A stretch of DNA of 64,000 nt from Limnohabitans_A sp048020265 (lineage in GTDB: Bacteria > Pseudomonadota > Gammaproteobacteria > Burkholderiales > Burkholderiaceae_C), in NCBI RefSeq assembly GCF_048020265.1, contig NZ_CP171843.1:1178001-1242000 (forward strand). Reading direction: 5' to 3'. Each line of letters opens with the position of its first letter. Position 1 is the first letter of the stretch. Below, piece by piece: positions 25,163-34,017 of this stretch. A model generated the notes under the pieces. That model worked only from the letters and a program-made list of their open reading frames with translations, was not told the origin of the DNA and searched no databases. The translations under genes were made by a program, and so were the position numbers.

Positions 25163-27091
25163 ATGTCGAACACCCATGATGAAGCCCTGCTCGCGCAAGT
25201 TGCCGCGCTGCCCGCCTTGCCGGGGGTGTACCGCTACTTTGATGCGCAGGACCAGCTGCTGTATGTGGGCAAGGCCCTGAACCTGAAGCGCCGGGTGTCG
25301 AGCTATTTCCAGAAGGACCATGGCGGCACCCGCATTGGCCACATGGTCAGCAAGATCACCCGGATGGAGACCACGGTGGTGCGCTCCGAAGCCGAGGCGC
25401 TGCTGCTGGAAAACAACCTCATCAAGACCCAGCACCCGCGCTTCAACATCCTGTTTCGGGACGACAAGAGTTATCCCTACCTCAAGCTCACGGGCAATGG
25501 CCGTGTGGCGCTGCCCGCTGTGGTGAAGGCGCCCGAGGCGCAGCATTACCCGCGTGTGGCGTACTACCGGGGGGCGGTGGAAAAGAAGCACCGGTACTTC
25601 GGGCCGTTCCCCAGCGCATGGGCGGTCAAGGAGTCGATCCAGCTGATCCAGAAAGTGTTCAGGCTGCGCACTTGCGAAGACACGGTGTTTGCCAACCGCA
25701 CCCGGCCGTGTCTGCTGTTTCAGATCAAGCGTTGCTCAGGGCCGTGTGTGAACCTGATCAGCCCCGAGGACTACAAAGCCGATGTGCAGCACGCCGAGCA
25801 GTTTTTGCGTGGCGAAACGAAGGCATTGATGCGCGAGATGGAAGCGCGGATGATGCAGCATGCCGAGCGCCTGGAGTTTGAGCAAGCCGCCGAGGTGCGC
25901 AACCAGCTCACGGCGCTGTCGCGGGTCTTGCACCAGCAGTCGGTTGACACGGCGGTGGACACCGATGCCGACATTTTGGTGGCCAAAGTGCAGGGCGGGC
26001 GCGCTTGTGTGAACCTGGCCATGGTGCGCGGTGGACGGCATCTGGGTGACCGACCTTATTTTCCGGTGCACGTTCAGGACGCGCAGGACTTGCTGGGTCT
26101 GGAGGAGGCAGAGGCGCAGCGCCCCGTTGAAGTGCAGGTGCTCGAAGCCTTTTTGGCGCAGCACTACATCGGCGTGCCCGTGCCGCCGCTCTTGATCTTG
26201 AGCGCGGCGGTGGACAAAGCGCTGATTGCGGCTTTGTCGGCGCAGTCAGGCGTGAAGATCAGCACGGTGACGCAGCCGCGCGAGCACCGCCGCGTCTGGC
26301 TGGAGATGGCCGAGAAAAACGCCGAGCTGCAATTGGCCCGTTTGCTGGCCGAAGAGGGCTCGCAGCAGGCCCGCACCCGGGCATTGGCCGAGGCGCTGGA
26401 CTTGGCCCCAGACGATTTGGACCAACTCCACATTGAGTGTTTTGACATTTCGCACACGGCGGGCGAGAACACGCAGGCGTCTTGTGTGGTGTTTCGCCAG
26501 CACAAGATGCAAAGCAGCGACTACCGCCGCTACAACATCGAGGGCATCACACCCGGCGACGATTACGCGGCCATGCGCCAGGTGCTGATGCGCCGCTATG
26601 GCAAATTGGCCGAGGCCTTGCGCTCGGGCGAAGGCACAGCCCGGCTGCCGGACTTGGTGCTGATCGACGGCGGCAAAGGCCAGGTGAGCATGGCGCGTGA
26701 GGTGTTCACCGACCTGGGGCTGGACCTCTCGCGCATCGTGGGCGTGGAAAAAGGCGAAGGCCGCAAGGTGGGCCTGGAGGAGTTGGTGTTTGCCGATGGC
26801 CGCGAGAAGGTCTACCTGGGCAAGGATTCGGCCGCGCTCATGCTGGTGGCGCAAATCCGCGACGAGGCGCACCGCTTTGCCATCACCGGCATGCGGGCGG
26901 CACGTGCCAAGGTGCGGATGGGGGGCAGCAAGATTGAAGAGATTCCCGGTATCGGTCCGCGCAAACGCGCCAAGTTGCTGCAGCGCTTTGGCGGTGTGCG
27001 GGGTGTGGAAAGCGCCAGTGTGGAGGATTTGTTGAGCGTGGAGGGCATCTCCCGGGAGCTCGCCGAGGCCATTTACAACGCCTTGCACTGA
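25163..27091 (+). CDS. uvrC: UvrABC excision nuclease subunit C
   Basis: Nucleotide-excision-repair nuclease of 642 residues that cuts on both sides of a lesion. Domains in order: GIY-YIG nuclease (about 14-95; PGVYRYF...LYVGKALNLKRRV), the Cys-containing region (TRPCLLFQIKRCSGPC), UVR motif (about 205-240, interacts with UvrB), RNase H-like 5'-incision domain (HIECFDISHTAGENTQAS, LVLIDGGKGQ) and the helix-hairpin-helix pair at the C-terminus (EEIPGIGPRKRAKLL, VEGISRELAEAI). The ATG at 25163 fits the family; the long upstream extension runs opposite earP and is not real. pgsA follows 53 bases later, a common order in proteobacteria. Confidence 0.97.
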   Translation: MSNTHDEALLAQVAALPALPGVYRYFDAQDQLLYVGKALNLKRRVSSYFQKDHGGTRIGHMVSKITRMETTVVRSEAEALLLENNLIKTQHPRFNILFRDDKSYPYLKLTGNGRVALPAVVKAPEAQHYPRVAYYRGAVEKKHRYFGPFPSAWAVKESIQLIQKVFRLRTCEDTVFANRTRPCLLFQIKRCSGPCVNLISPEDYKADVQHAEQFLRGETKALMREMEARMMQHAERLEFEQAAEVRNQLTALSRVLHQQSVDTAVDTDADILVAKVQGGRACVNLAMVRGGRHLGDRPYFPVHVQDAQDLLGLEEAEAQRPVEVQVLEAFLAQHYIGVPVPPLLILSAAVDKALIAALSAQSGVKISTVTQPREHRRVWLEMAEKNAELQLARLLAEEGSQQARTRALAEALDLAPDDLDQLHIECFDISHTAGENTQASCVVFRQHKMQSSDYRRYNIEGITPGDDYAAMRQVLMRRYGKLAEALRSGEGTARLPDLVLIDGGKGQVSMAREVFTDLGLDLSRIVGVEKGEGRKVGLEELVFADGREKVYLGKDSAALMLVAQIRDEAHRFAITGMRAARAKVRMGGSKIEEIPGIGPRKRAKLLQRFGGVRGVESASVEDLLSVEGISRELAEAIYNALH

Positions 27092-27144
27092 GCGCACCTC
27101 ATGTTGTCATGAAGCCTTTGGCCGAGCGTGCCACAATCTAAACC

Positions 27145-27714
27145 ATGTTTTTCACGATTCCCACCCTCATGACCTGGACGCGCATTGTCGCGATCCCTTT
27201 GATCGTTGGCGTGTATTACCTGGAGAGCTTGTCGGTCGAGACGCAAAACCTGATCGCCACGGTCATGTTTGTTCTCTTTGCCATCACCGACTGGCTCGAT
27301 GGCTTTCTGGCCCGCAAACTCAACCAGACTTCGGCTTTTGGCGCTTTTCTGGACCCGGTGGCCGACAAATTTTTGGTGTGCGCCGCCTTGTTGATTTTGG
27401 TGCACATGAACCGGGTGCATGTGCTGGTGGCCTTGATCATCATTGGCCGCGAAATAGCCATTTCCTCCCTGCGCGAGTGGATGGCGCAGATCGGTGCTAG
27501 CAAAAGTGTGGCCGTGCACATGGTGGGCAAGCTCAAGACCACGGTCCAAATGTTGGCGATTCCCTTCCTGCTGTACGACGGCGTGTTGCTGGGCGTGATC
27601 GACACCCGCATTTGGGGAGCGGTGCTGATCCTGATCGCTGCCGTTTTGACCATTTGGTCGATGGTTTATTACATGCAAAAGGCCTTGCCTGAAATTCGAG
27701 CCCGCGTGAAATGA
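27145..27714 (+). CDS. pgsA: CDP-diacylglycerol-glycerol-3-phosphate 3-phosphatidyltransferase
   Basis: Membrane enzyme of phosphatidylglycerol synthesis, 189 residues, with about five hydrophobic segments. The CDP-alcohol phosphotransferase signature D-x2-DG-x2-AR...G-x3-D-x3-D is visible as ITDWLDGFLARKLNQTSAFGAFLDPVADK. It starts MFFTIPTLMTWTRI as in other PgsA proteins. It lies behind uvrC, and its stop overlaps the start of the EamA gene (ATGA). Confidence 0.96.
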   Translation: MFFTIPTLMTWTRIVAIPLIVGVYYLESLSVETQNLIATVMFVLFAITDWLDGFLARKLNQTSAFGAFLDPVADKFLVCAALLILVHMNRVHVLVALIIIGREIAISSLREWMAQIGASKSVAVHMVGKLKTTVQMLAIPFLLYDGVLLGVIDTRIWGAVLILIAAVLTIWSMVYYMQKALPEIRARVK

Positions 27715-28619
27715 GCGGGGGCCGTTCGTCAGACGCCTGGTTGAGGGCGATCCCCGCCGTGTTCGTGTTGATCTGGAGCACCGGCTTCATCGTTGCCCGC
27801 TACGGCATGCCTCATGCGCCTCCTTTGTCCTTTTTGTCCCTGCGCTATGCCCTGTCGATCGCCTGCTTTTTGCCTTGGGTCCTGTGGGCCCGAGTGGCCT
27901 GGCCCCAAAGTCGATCGCAATGGTTGCATTTGTCGGTCACGGGCATCTTGATGCATGCGGGCTATTTGGGTGGCGTTTGGGTGGCGGTCAAGGCCGGTAT
28001 GGGCTCTGGCTTGTCGTCCTTGATCGTCGGGTTCCAGCCGGTGTTGACGGCCATTTGGCTCGCTTACAGCTTGCGCGGCAGTGACGAGCCTGGCGTCTCG
28101 CGTCGGCAGTGGCTGGGCTTGCTGCTGGGTTTTGTGGGTTTGCTCATGGTGGTCTGGCGCAAGTTGACGCTGGGCACGCCCCTCGACCATGTCACATCCG
28201 CCAACATGGCCTTTGCCTTGGCCGCTTTGCTGAGCATCACGGTGGGCACCCTTTATCAAAAGCGCTTTGTCCAGCCTTGTGATGTGCGATCGGCCAACAC
28301 TGTTCAGTTGTGTGCCGCTTTGGTGGTCACGCTTCCCCTGGCCTTGCTGGAAACCGAACCGATGCGTTGGAACACGGAGTTGGCAGGGGCCATGGCTTGG
28401 TCGGTGTTGGGTTTGACTTTGGGCGGCAGCTCGCTGCTCTATATGCTGATTCAGCGCGGCGCCGCCGCCTCGGTCACCAGCCTGATGTACCTGGTGCCAC
28501 CCACTACGGCCATGATGGCCTGGGTTTTGTTTGGCGAAACAATCACATTGGCCACCTTGCTGGGCACTGCCTTGACTGCGCTGGGTGTGAGTTGGGTGGT
28601 TCGACCGTCTCGCAAGTGA
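27711..28619 (+). CDS. DMT superfamily transporter, EamA domain
   Basis: Inner-membrane protein of 302 residues with ten predicted helices in two EamA repeats (about 12-145 and 160-298). The start WSTGFIVARYGMPHAPPLSFLSLRY is characteristic of the drug/metabolite exporter family. The second repeat contains LGGSSLLYMLIQRGAAASVTSLMYLVPPTTA. The substrate is unknown. It is coupled to pgsA by an ATGA overlap; this may be only positional. Confidence 0.9.
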   Translation: MSGGRSSDAWLRAIPAVFVLIWSTGFIVARYGMPHAPPLSFLSLRYALSIACFLPWVLWARVAWPQSRSQWLHLSVTGILMHAGYLGGVWVAVKAGMGSGLSSLIVGFQPVLTAIWLAYSLRGSDEPGVSRRQWLGLLLGFVGLLMVVWRKLTLGTPLDHVTSANMAFALAALLSITVGTLYQKRFVQPCDVRSANTVQLCAALVVTLPLALLETEPMRWNTELAGAMAWSVLGLTLGGSSLLYMLIQRGAAASVTSLMYLVPPTTAMMAWVLFGETITLATLLGTALTALGVSWVVRPSRK

Positions 28620-28692
28620 AGCTTGTGCACGGTCTTTGTTGCTAAGCTCTCGGTTTTTCTGGTTTGACTTTTGATTTGAGAAAGTATTTTGT

Positions 28693-29778
28693 ATGAGCAA
28701 GCACCGCATTGCTGTGATCCCCGGCGATGGCATTGGCCAAGAAGTGATGCCCGAGGGCCTGCGCGTGATGGACGCCGCAGCCCGAAAGTTCGGGATTGAC
28801 CTGCAGTTCGACCACTTCGATTTTTCCAGTTGGGATTACTTTGAAAAGCACGGCCAGATGCTGCCCGACAACTGGAAAGACCAGATCGGTGGCCATGATG
28901 CGATTTATTTTGGCGCCGTTGGCTGGCCCGACAAAATCGCCGACCATGTCTCGCTGTGGGGCTCGCTGCTTTTGTTTCGCCGCGAGTTTGACCAGTACAT
29001 CAACCTGCGCCCAGCCCGCTTGATGCCCGGCATCATCGCCCCCGTGGTCCGCCGTGACGGTAGTCCTCGCCAACCGGGCGAGATCGACATGTACATCGTG
29101 CGCGAAAACACCGAAGGTGAATACTCCAGCGTGGGCGGGCGCATGTTCCCGGGCACCGAGCGCGAAATTGTGATGCAGGAATCCATCATGAGTCGTATCG
29201 GTGTGGACCGTGTGCTCAAGTTTGCTTTCGAGTTGGCGCAGTCGCGCCCCAAGAAGCACCTGACCAGCGCCACCAAATCCAATGGCATCGCCATCACCAT
29301 GCCCTATTGGGACGAGCGCGTGGCCGAAATGGCCAAAGCTTACCCTGGCATCAACGTGGACAAGTTCCACATCGACATCCTGACAGCGCACTTTGTGCAG
29401 CGTCCCGACTTTTTTGATGTGGTCGTAGCCAGCAATTTGTTTGGTGACATCCTGAGCGATCTGGGGCCCGCTTGCACCGGCACCATCGGTATTGCGCCCA
29501 GTGCCAACCTGAACCCTGACCGCAAGTTCCCCTCATTGTTCGAGCCTGTGCATGGCTCTGCGCCTGACATTGCGGGCCAAGGCATTGCCAATCCGATTGG
29601 TCAAATTTGGTGCGGCGCCATGATGCTGGAATTCTTGGGTCATAAAGCCGCTCATGACGCCGTTTTGGGGGCCATTGAGAAGGTGCTGGCGGCTGGTGCC
29701 GATGCGCCGCGCACCCCCGATCTGGGCGGTACAGCCAAGACGGCCGATGTTGGTCGAGCGATTTTCGAGGCACTTTAA
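28693..29778 (+). CDS. Tartrate dehydrogenase/decarboxylase family
   Basis: NAD-dependent beta-decarboxylating dehydrogenase of 361 residues, related to isopropylmalate and isocitrate dehydrogenases. The sequence HRIAVIPGDGIGQEVMPEG opens the fold. INLRPARLMPGI gives substrate Arg residues, and NLFGDILSDLGPACTGTIGIAPSANLNPD and FEPVHGSAPDIAGQGIANP give the metal and NAD sites. The pattern fits tartrate dehydrogenase (TtuC) better than LeuB. It may act on tartrate, D-malate or a similar acid. It is preceded by a 73-base AT-richer leader and stands alone. Confidence 0.9.
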   Translation: MSKHRIAVIPGDGIGQEVMPEGLRVMDAAARKFGIDLQFDHFDFSSWDYFEKHGQMLPDNWKDQIGGHDAIYFGAVGWPDKIADHVSLWGSLLLFRREFDQYINLRPARLMPGIIAPVVRRDGSPRQPGEIDMYIVRENTEGEYSSVGGRMFPGTEREIVMQESIMSRIGVDRVLKFAFELAQSRPKKHLTSATKSNGIAITMPYWDERVAEMAKAYPGINVDKFHIDILTAHFVQRPDFFDVVVASNLFGDILSDLGPACTGTIGIAPSANLNPDRKFPSLFEPVHGSAPDIAGQGIANPIGQIWCGAMMLEFLGHKAAHDAVLGAIEKVLAAGADAPRTPDLGGTAKTADVGRAIFEAL

Positions 29779-29945
29779 GGCACCTTGCGCCTTGGAGGCA
29801 ATAGCGTTTGGATGATGAAAAAGTCCCTTGCAGGGCATGAATGTCAATTTTTAAACGCTAAAATCCAAGGCTTGCCTAAGTGACTGCGACTCCTTTTTCC
29901 AGTCCACTGCCGCTTGCCCCGGTTGGTAACTTCAAGAGGTTTCTT

Positions 29946-30218
29946 GTGAACAAGACAGAGCTGATCGAACACATTGCAAAACAAGCAGACTTGTCCAAGG
30001 CTGCTGCTGGCCGCGCACTGGAAGCCACCCTGGGCGCAGTGCGCCTCACCCTTAAAAAAGGCGGCACGGTTTCGTTGGTCGGTTTTGGCACTTTTGCAGT
30101 TGGCAAACGGGCTGCTCGCACGGGTCGCAATCCGCGCACCGGCGCAGCGATTAAAATCAAGTCAGCCAAAGTCCCAAAGTTCCGCCCAGGCAAAGCCCTG
30201 AAGGATGCTTTGAACTGA
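29946..30218 (+). CDS. HU-family DNA-binding protein
   Basis: Nucleoid protein of 90 residues, exactly the length of HU. It has the dimerisation helices NKTELIEHIAKQADLSKAAAG and the DNA-binding arm signature GFGTFAVGKRAARTGRNPRTG, then a slightly extended end. I chose the GTG at 29946, with AAGAGG upstream, because it gives the standard length; the open frame continues to 29880. The gene is followed by tRNA-Val 16 bases later, so the two may share a transcript that ends at the terminator at 30325. The 167-base gap before it contains only weak promoter-like sequence (TAAAAT at 29859). Confidence 0.93.
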   Translation: MNKTELIEHIAKQADLSKAAAGRALEATLGAVRLTLKKGGTVSLVGFGTFAVGKRAARTGRNPRTGAAIKIKSAKVPKFRPGKALKDALN

Positions 30219-30234
30219 CAACACTTTTCAGGTG

Positions 30235-30310
30235 GGGCGCTTAGCTCAGTTGGTAGAGCGGCTCCTTTACACGGAGTAGGTCGGCGGTTCGAGACCGTCA
30301 GCGCCCACCA
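30235..30310 (+). tRNA. tRNA-Val (anticodon TAC)
   Basis: Full cloverleaf of 76 bases with CCA encoded. The acceptor GGGCGCT pairs with AGCGCCC, the D arm is GCTC/GAGC, the anticodon loop TTTACAC gives anticodon TAC, and the T arm contains GGTTCGAGACC. Start and end are fixed by the acceptor stem and CCA. Confidence 0.97.
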
Positions 30311-30324
30311 CCCTACAAAGTAAA

Positions 30325-30349
30325 GGCGAACCCAGTGTTCGCCTTTTTT
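30325..30349 (+). terminator. Terminator after tRNA-Val
   Basis: Stem GGCGAAC/GTTCGCC (30325-30331, 30337-30343) with five-base loop, followed by six T. It ends 23 bases before ppiD. Confidence 0.9.
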
Positions 30350-30372
30350 CTTGATAACCCGAGACTTCAGAC

Positions 30373-32304
30373 ATGTTTGATTCCATTCGCAACAACTCAA
30401 AAATCTTGATGGGGTTGTTGTTCTTGTTGGTGATTCCGTCTTTTGTGCTGTTTGGCATCGAGGGCTACAGCCAGTTTGAAGACAAAGGTGCTGTGGTGGC
30501 TCGGGTAGACGGACAAAAAATCACCCAGTCAGAGTGGGATGCCGTTCATCAGCAGGAAGTGGATCGGATTCGCGCCTCGGTGCCCAATCTGGACCCGAAG
30601 TTGCTCGACTCCGCAGAAGCGCGTTACGCGACGCTTGAAAAAATGGTCAACGACCGCTTGGTTGCCCGAGCTTCAGAAAAACAGTTGCTGGTCACCAGTG
30701 ACCAGCGCCTGGCTCGCTATCTTCAGCAAGACCCATCCATTGCGGGTTTGCGTGGCGCAGACGGCAAGTTGGACATGGAACGCTACCGCCAGCTGGCAGC
30801 CAGCCAAGGCATGACCCCCGAGATGCTCGAAGCCCGTGTGCGCCGCGACCTGTCCAATCAGCAGGTGTTGGCCGGTTTGCAAGCTTCGGTGTTTGCGACG
30901 CAGCGTCAGACCGATGCCGCACTGGATGCCTACTTGCAGCGCCGTGAAATTCAGGTCAAGCGCTGGAGCCCGGCAGACTTTGCCGCCAAGGTCGAGGTGT
31001 CGGATGCGGACCTGGAGCGCTATTACAAAGACAATGCGGAGCGTTTTCGTTCGGTTGAAAACGTGGACCTGGAATACCTCGTCCTGGACGTGGCGGCCCT
31101 GCAAAGCCGGATTGAATTGCCCGAGCAGGACCTGAAAACCTACTACGAGCAAAACCTGCAACGGCTCGCAGGTCAGGAGCAGCGCCGCGCGAGCCATATT
31201 TTGATCAACGCTGCGAAAGATTTGCCCGTGGCAGACAGGCAAAAAGCCCGTGCCAAGGCGGAAAGCCTTTTGGCCACCGTTCGCCAGTCACCCAAAACCT
31301 TTGCCGAGGTGGCACGCAAGAACTCGGATGACACCGGTTCGGCTGCACGCGGCGGCGATTTGGATTTCTTCGCGCGTGGTGCGATGGTCAAGCCTTTTGA
31401 AGATGCGGCTTTTGCCCTTCAAAAGGGTGATATCAGTGAGATTGTGGAGTCCGATTTCGGCTACCACATCATCTTGCTGACCGATGTGAAGCAACCCCAA
31501 GCACCTACTTTTGCCTCCATGCGCCCGCAATTGGAAGCAGACTTGCGCAAACAGCAGGCTCAGCGCCAGTTCGCAGAATTGGCAGAAACCTTCAGCAACA
31601 GCGTTTACGAGCAGTCGGACAGTTTGACGCCCGTAGCAGAGCGACTGAAATTGTCGGTTCAAAAAGCGCAAGCGTTGACCCGCACACCCTCACCCGGTGC
31701 GCAGGGCGTTTTGAGCAACCCCAAATTGTTACAAGCCATCTTTTCGGAAGATGCCATCGCCAAACGCCGCAACACAGCGGCCGTAGAGGTGGCTCCGAAC
31801 ACGCTGGTCTCGGCCCGTGTGGTGAATCACCGCCCAGCGGCCGTTCGTCCCTTCGACGAGGTCAAAGCCAATGCGCGTCAACTTTTGATTCAAGCCAAAT
31901 CTGCGGAGTTGGCCAAAGCTGAAGGGCAAGCCCGACTGGCGGCTTGGAAGACCGATGTCGCTCAGGCCAACTTGGGAGAGGCGGTGACGGTCTCGCGTGA
32001 TCAGGCGCCTGCATGGCCTCAAGCGGTGATCGATGCTGCGTTGCGTGCCGATCCATCCAAAATGCCTGCCCTGTTGGGTGTGGACCTGGGCCTTCAAGGC
32101 TTTGCTGTTGTGCGTGTGAATAAAATCGTGCCACGCCCAGAGGCGACTGCCCAGCAATCCGAGCAGAGCCGCCAGCAATTTGCCCGCTTGTGGGGGCAGG
32201 CCGAGTCTCAGGCTTACCTGGCCAGTTTGAAGTCGCAATTCAAAGTTGAAATGTTGGCTCAAAAACCTAAAAAGTTGGAAGGTTCAGAGACCGAAAAGCC
32301 CTGA
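30373..32304 (+). CDS. ppiD: Peptidyl-prolyl cis-trans isomerase PpiD / SurA N-terminal domain protein
   Basis: Inner-membrane-anchored periplasmic chaperone, 643 residues. The N-terminus has a single membrane helix (about 12-33; ILMGLLFLLVIPSFVLFGI). A SurA_N-type chaperone region follows (about 40-240). The parvulin PPIase domain lies at about 270-365 (ASHILINA, FAEVARKNSDD, GGDLDFFARGAMVKPFEDAAF, FGYHIILL), and a second helical chaperone region completes the protein. It assists folding of secreted and outer-membrane proteins near the Sec translocon. It stands between two tRNA genes and terminators. Confidence 0.95.
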   Translation: MFDSIRNNSKILMGLLFLLVIPSFVLFGIEGYSQFEDKGAVVARVDGQKITQSEWDAVHQQEVDRIRASVPNLDPKLLDSAEARYATLEKMVNDRLVARASEKQLLVTSDQRLARYLQQDPSIAGLRGADGKLDMERYRQLAASQGMTPEMLEARVRRDLSNQQVLAGLQASVFATQRQTDAALDAYLQRREIQVKRWSPADFAAKVEVSDADLERYYKDNAERFRSVENVDLEYLVLDVAALQSRIELPEQDLKTYYEQNLQRLAGQEQRRASHILINAAKDLPVADRQKARAKAESLLATVRQSPKTFAEVARKNSDDTGSAARGGDLDFFARGAMVKPFEDAAFALQKGDISEIVESDFGYHIILLTDVKQPQAPTFASMRPQLEADLRKQQAQRQFAELAETFSNSVYEQSDSLTPVAERLKLSVQKAQALTRTPSPGAQGVLSNPKLLQAIFSEDAIAKRRNTAAVEVAPNTLVSARVVNHRPAAVRPFDEVKANARQLLIQAKSAELAKAEGQARLAAWKTDVAQANLGEAVTVSRDQAPAWPQAVIDAALRADPSKMPALLGVDLGLQGFAVVRVNKIVPRPEATAQQSEQSRQQFARLWGQAESQAYLASLKSQFKVEMLAQKPKKLEGSETEKP

Positions 32305-32313
32305 GCTTCAGGC

Positions 32314-32319
32314 TATAAT
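32314..32319 (+). promoter_or_regulatory. -10 element of tRNA-His
   Basis: A perfect TATAAT lies 12 bases before the tRNA-His 5' end, followed by a discriminator (ATCGATCTGCG). No good -35 element is visible 17 bases upstream, so the promoter is supported by the -10 box only. Confidence 0.55.
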
Positions 32320-32330
32320 ATCGATCTGCG

Positions 32331-32406
32331 GTGGCTGTAGCTCAGTTGGTAGAGTCCAGGATTGTGATTCCTGTTGTCGTGGGTTCGAGCCCCATCAGCC
32401 ACCCCA
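32331..32406 (+). tRNA. tRNA-His (anticodon GTG)
   Basis: The cloverleaf of 76 bases has acceptor GTGGCTG/CAGCCAC, anticodon loop TTGTGAT with GTG, T arm GGGTTCGAGCCC, discriminator C and encoded CCA. A G stands at 32330 and would be the extra G-1 needed by HisRS after processing. The D stem closes with a G-U pair. Confidence 0.97.
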
Positions 32407-32413
32407 AAGTCTC

Positions 32414-32444
32414 AAAGGCCCTTTCGGCAACGAAAGGGCCTTTT
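32414..32444 (+). terminator. Terminator after tRNA-His
   Basis: A 13-bp stem (AAAGGCCCTTTCG at 32414-32426, its complement from 32431) with loop GCAA ends in TTTT. It separates tRNA-His from dnaB, so dnaB needs its own promoter in 32445-32580. Confidence 0.85.
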
Positions 32445-32510
32445 CATTTGTGCATCACTTTGTTTGTGTTGCCGAGTTGTCCTCGTTTGGGCACCGGATA
32501 CCCCATGTTT

Positions 32511-32519
32511 ATCCACAGG
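32511..32519 (+). promoter_or_regulatory. DnaA-box sequence upstream of dnaB
   Basis: TTATCCACA, the exact high-affinity DnaA box, lies 62 bases before the dnaB start, followed at once by GGGTTATCCC, a possible second, weaker site. Function as a regulatory site is inferred; a lone nonamer can occur by chance. Confidence 0.5.
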
Positions 32520-32580
32520 GTTATCCCGTGACGCCAGGCGCTGTGGGGACTACCATTGCTTTTTGATTTGTCGGTACGCC

Positions 32581-33999
32581 ATGTCTGCTGTTTTTTCTCC
32601 CCATCTGAGTGAATTTCCCACGGACTTGTCCTCTGACAGCCAAATTGCCAAATTGCGTGTTCCACCTCACTCGATCGAGGCCGAGTCGAGCGTGTTGGGC
32701 GGCTTGTTGCTGGACAACGGAGCTTGGGACAGGGTGGGCGATTTGTTGGTGGATTCCGACTTTTACCGGCACGAGCACAAGTTGATTTATGCCGCGATTG
32801 GCGCTTTGATCAATGCGTCCAAACCGGCCGATGTCATCACCGTCAGCGAACATCTGCAAAACCAGGGCAAAACCGCAGAGATGGGCGGTTTGGGCTACCT
32901 GAACTCCCTGGCCCAGTATGTGCCCAGCGCCAGCAACATCCGCCGCTATGCCGAGATCGTGCGCGAGCGCTCGATCCTGCGCAAACTGGTATCAGCCAGC
33001 GATGAAATCGCGACCAACGCCTTCAACCCCCAGGGCAAGGCGATTGACCGCATCCTGGACGAGGCCGAGCAAAAGATCTTCAACATCGGTGAAGAAGGCT
33101 CGCGCATGAAGCAGGGCTTTCAGTCCATGGACACGCTGGTGGTGGAGTTGCTCGACCGCGTGCAGGAGATGGCCGATAACCCCAACGACATCACGGGTGT
33201 GCCCACCGGCTTTTACGACCTGGACCGCATGACTTCAGGCCTGCAGCCGGGCGACATGGTCGTGCTGGCCGCACGTCCCTCCATGGGTAAAACGGCTTTT
33301 GCCATCAACATCGCCGAGCATGTGGCCTTGAATGAGGGCTTGCCAGTGGCGGTGTTTTCGATGGAGATGGGCGCATCCCAGCTGGCAGTGCGTGTGGTCG
33401 GCTCAATTGGCCGCATTGACCAGGGCCATTTGCGCACGGGCAAGCTCAGCGATGATGAGTGGCCACGCTTGACCGAGGCCATCGAAAAACTGCGCACCGT
33501 GTCTTTGCACATCGACGAAACCCCTGGGCTCACGCCCTCCGAGCTGCGGGCTAACGCGCGGCGCCTGGCGCGGCAATGCGGCAAGCTGGGCTTGATCGTG
33601 GTGGACTATTTGCAGCTGATGAGCGGCTCGGGTGGCTCAGGCGGCGACAACCGCGCCACCGAGTTGGGCGAGATTTCCCGTGGCCTGAAAATGCTGGCCA
33701 AAGAGCTGCAGTGCCCGGTGATTGCGCTGTCGCAGCTCAACCGTAGCGTCGAGCAACGCACCGACAAGCGCCCCATGATGAGCGATTTGCGAGAGTCCGG
33801 CGCCATCGAGCAGGATGCCGACATCATCATGTTCATCTACCGTGACGATTACTACAACAAGGATTCCAAAGATCCCGGTGTGGCCGAAATCATCATTGGC
33901 AAGCAGCGTAACGGCCCGACAGGCACGGTCCGCCTCACGTTCCTGAAGAACCTGACCCGTTTTGAAAGCCTGGCCTCAGGCCTCAGCGACGATTACTGA
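32581..33999 (+). CDS. dnaB: Replicative DNA helicase DnaB
   Basis: Hexameric helicase that unwinds DNA at the replication fork, 472 residues. The N-terminal domain (about 25-130) starts RVPPHSIEAESSVLGGLLLDN and binds primase. A linker helix follows, then the RecA-like motor (about 190-460) with Walker A ARPSMGKTAF at 231-240, Walker B LIVVDYLQLM and the C-terminal LSQLNRSVEQR and DLRESGAIEQDADII motifs. The ATG at 32581 fits homologues; the longer open frame covers tRNA-His. The gene is unlinked from rpsF-rpsR-rplI, which lie next to dnaB in many proteobacteria. A DnaA-box sequence lies upstream. Confidence 0.97.
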   Translation: MSAVFSPHLSEFPTDLSSDSQIAKLRVPPHSIEAESSVLGGLLLDNGAWDRVGDLLVDSDFYRHEHKLIYAAIGALINASKPADVITVSEHLQNQGKTAEMGGLGYLNSLAQYVPSASNIRRYAEIVRERSILRKLVSASDEIATNAFNPQGKAIDRILDEAEQKIFNIGEEGSRMKQGFQSMDTLVVELLDRVQEMADNPNDITGVPTGFYDLDRMTSGLQPGDMVVLAARPSMGKTAFAINIAEHVALNEGLPVAVFSMEMGASQLAVRVVGSIGRIDQGHLRTGKLSDDEWPRLTEAIEKLRTVSLHIDETPGLTPSELRANARRLARQCGKLGLIVVDYLQLMSGSGGSGGDNRATELGEISRGLKMLAKELQCPVIALSQLNRSVEQRTDKRPMMSDLRESGAIEQDADIIMFIYRDDYYNKDSKDPGVAEIIIGKQRNGPTGTVRLTFLKNLTRFESLASGLSDDY

Positions 34000-34017
34000 G
34001 ACCCGAGGACGGGGTTT

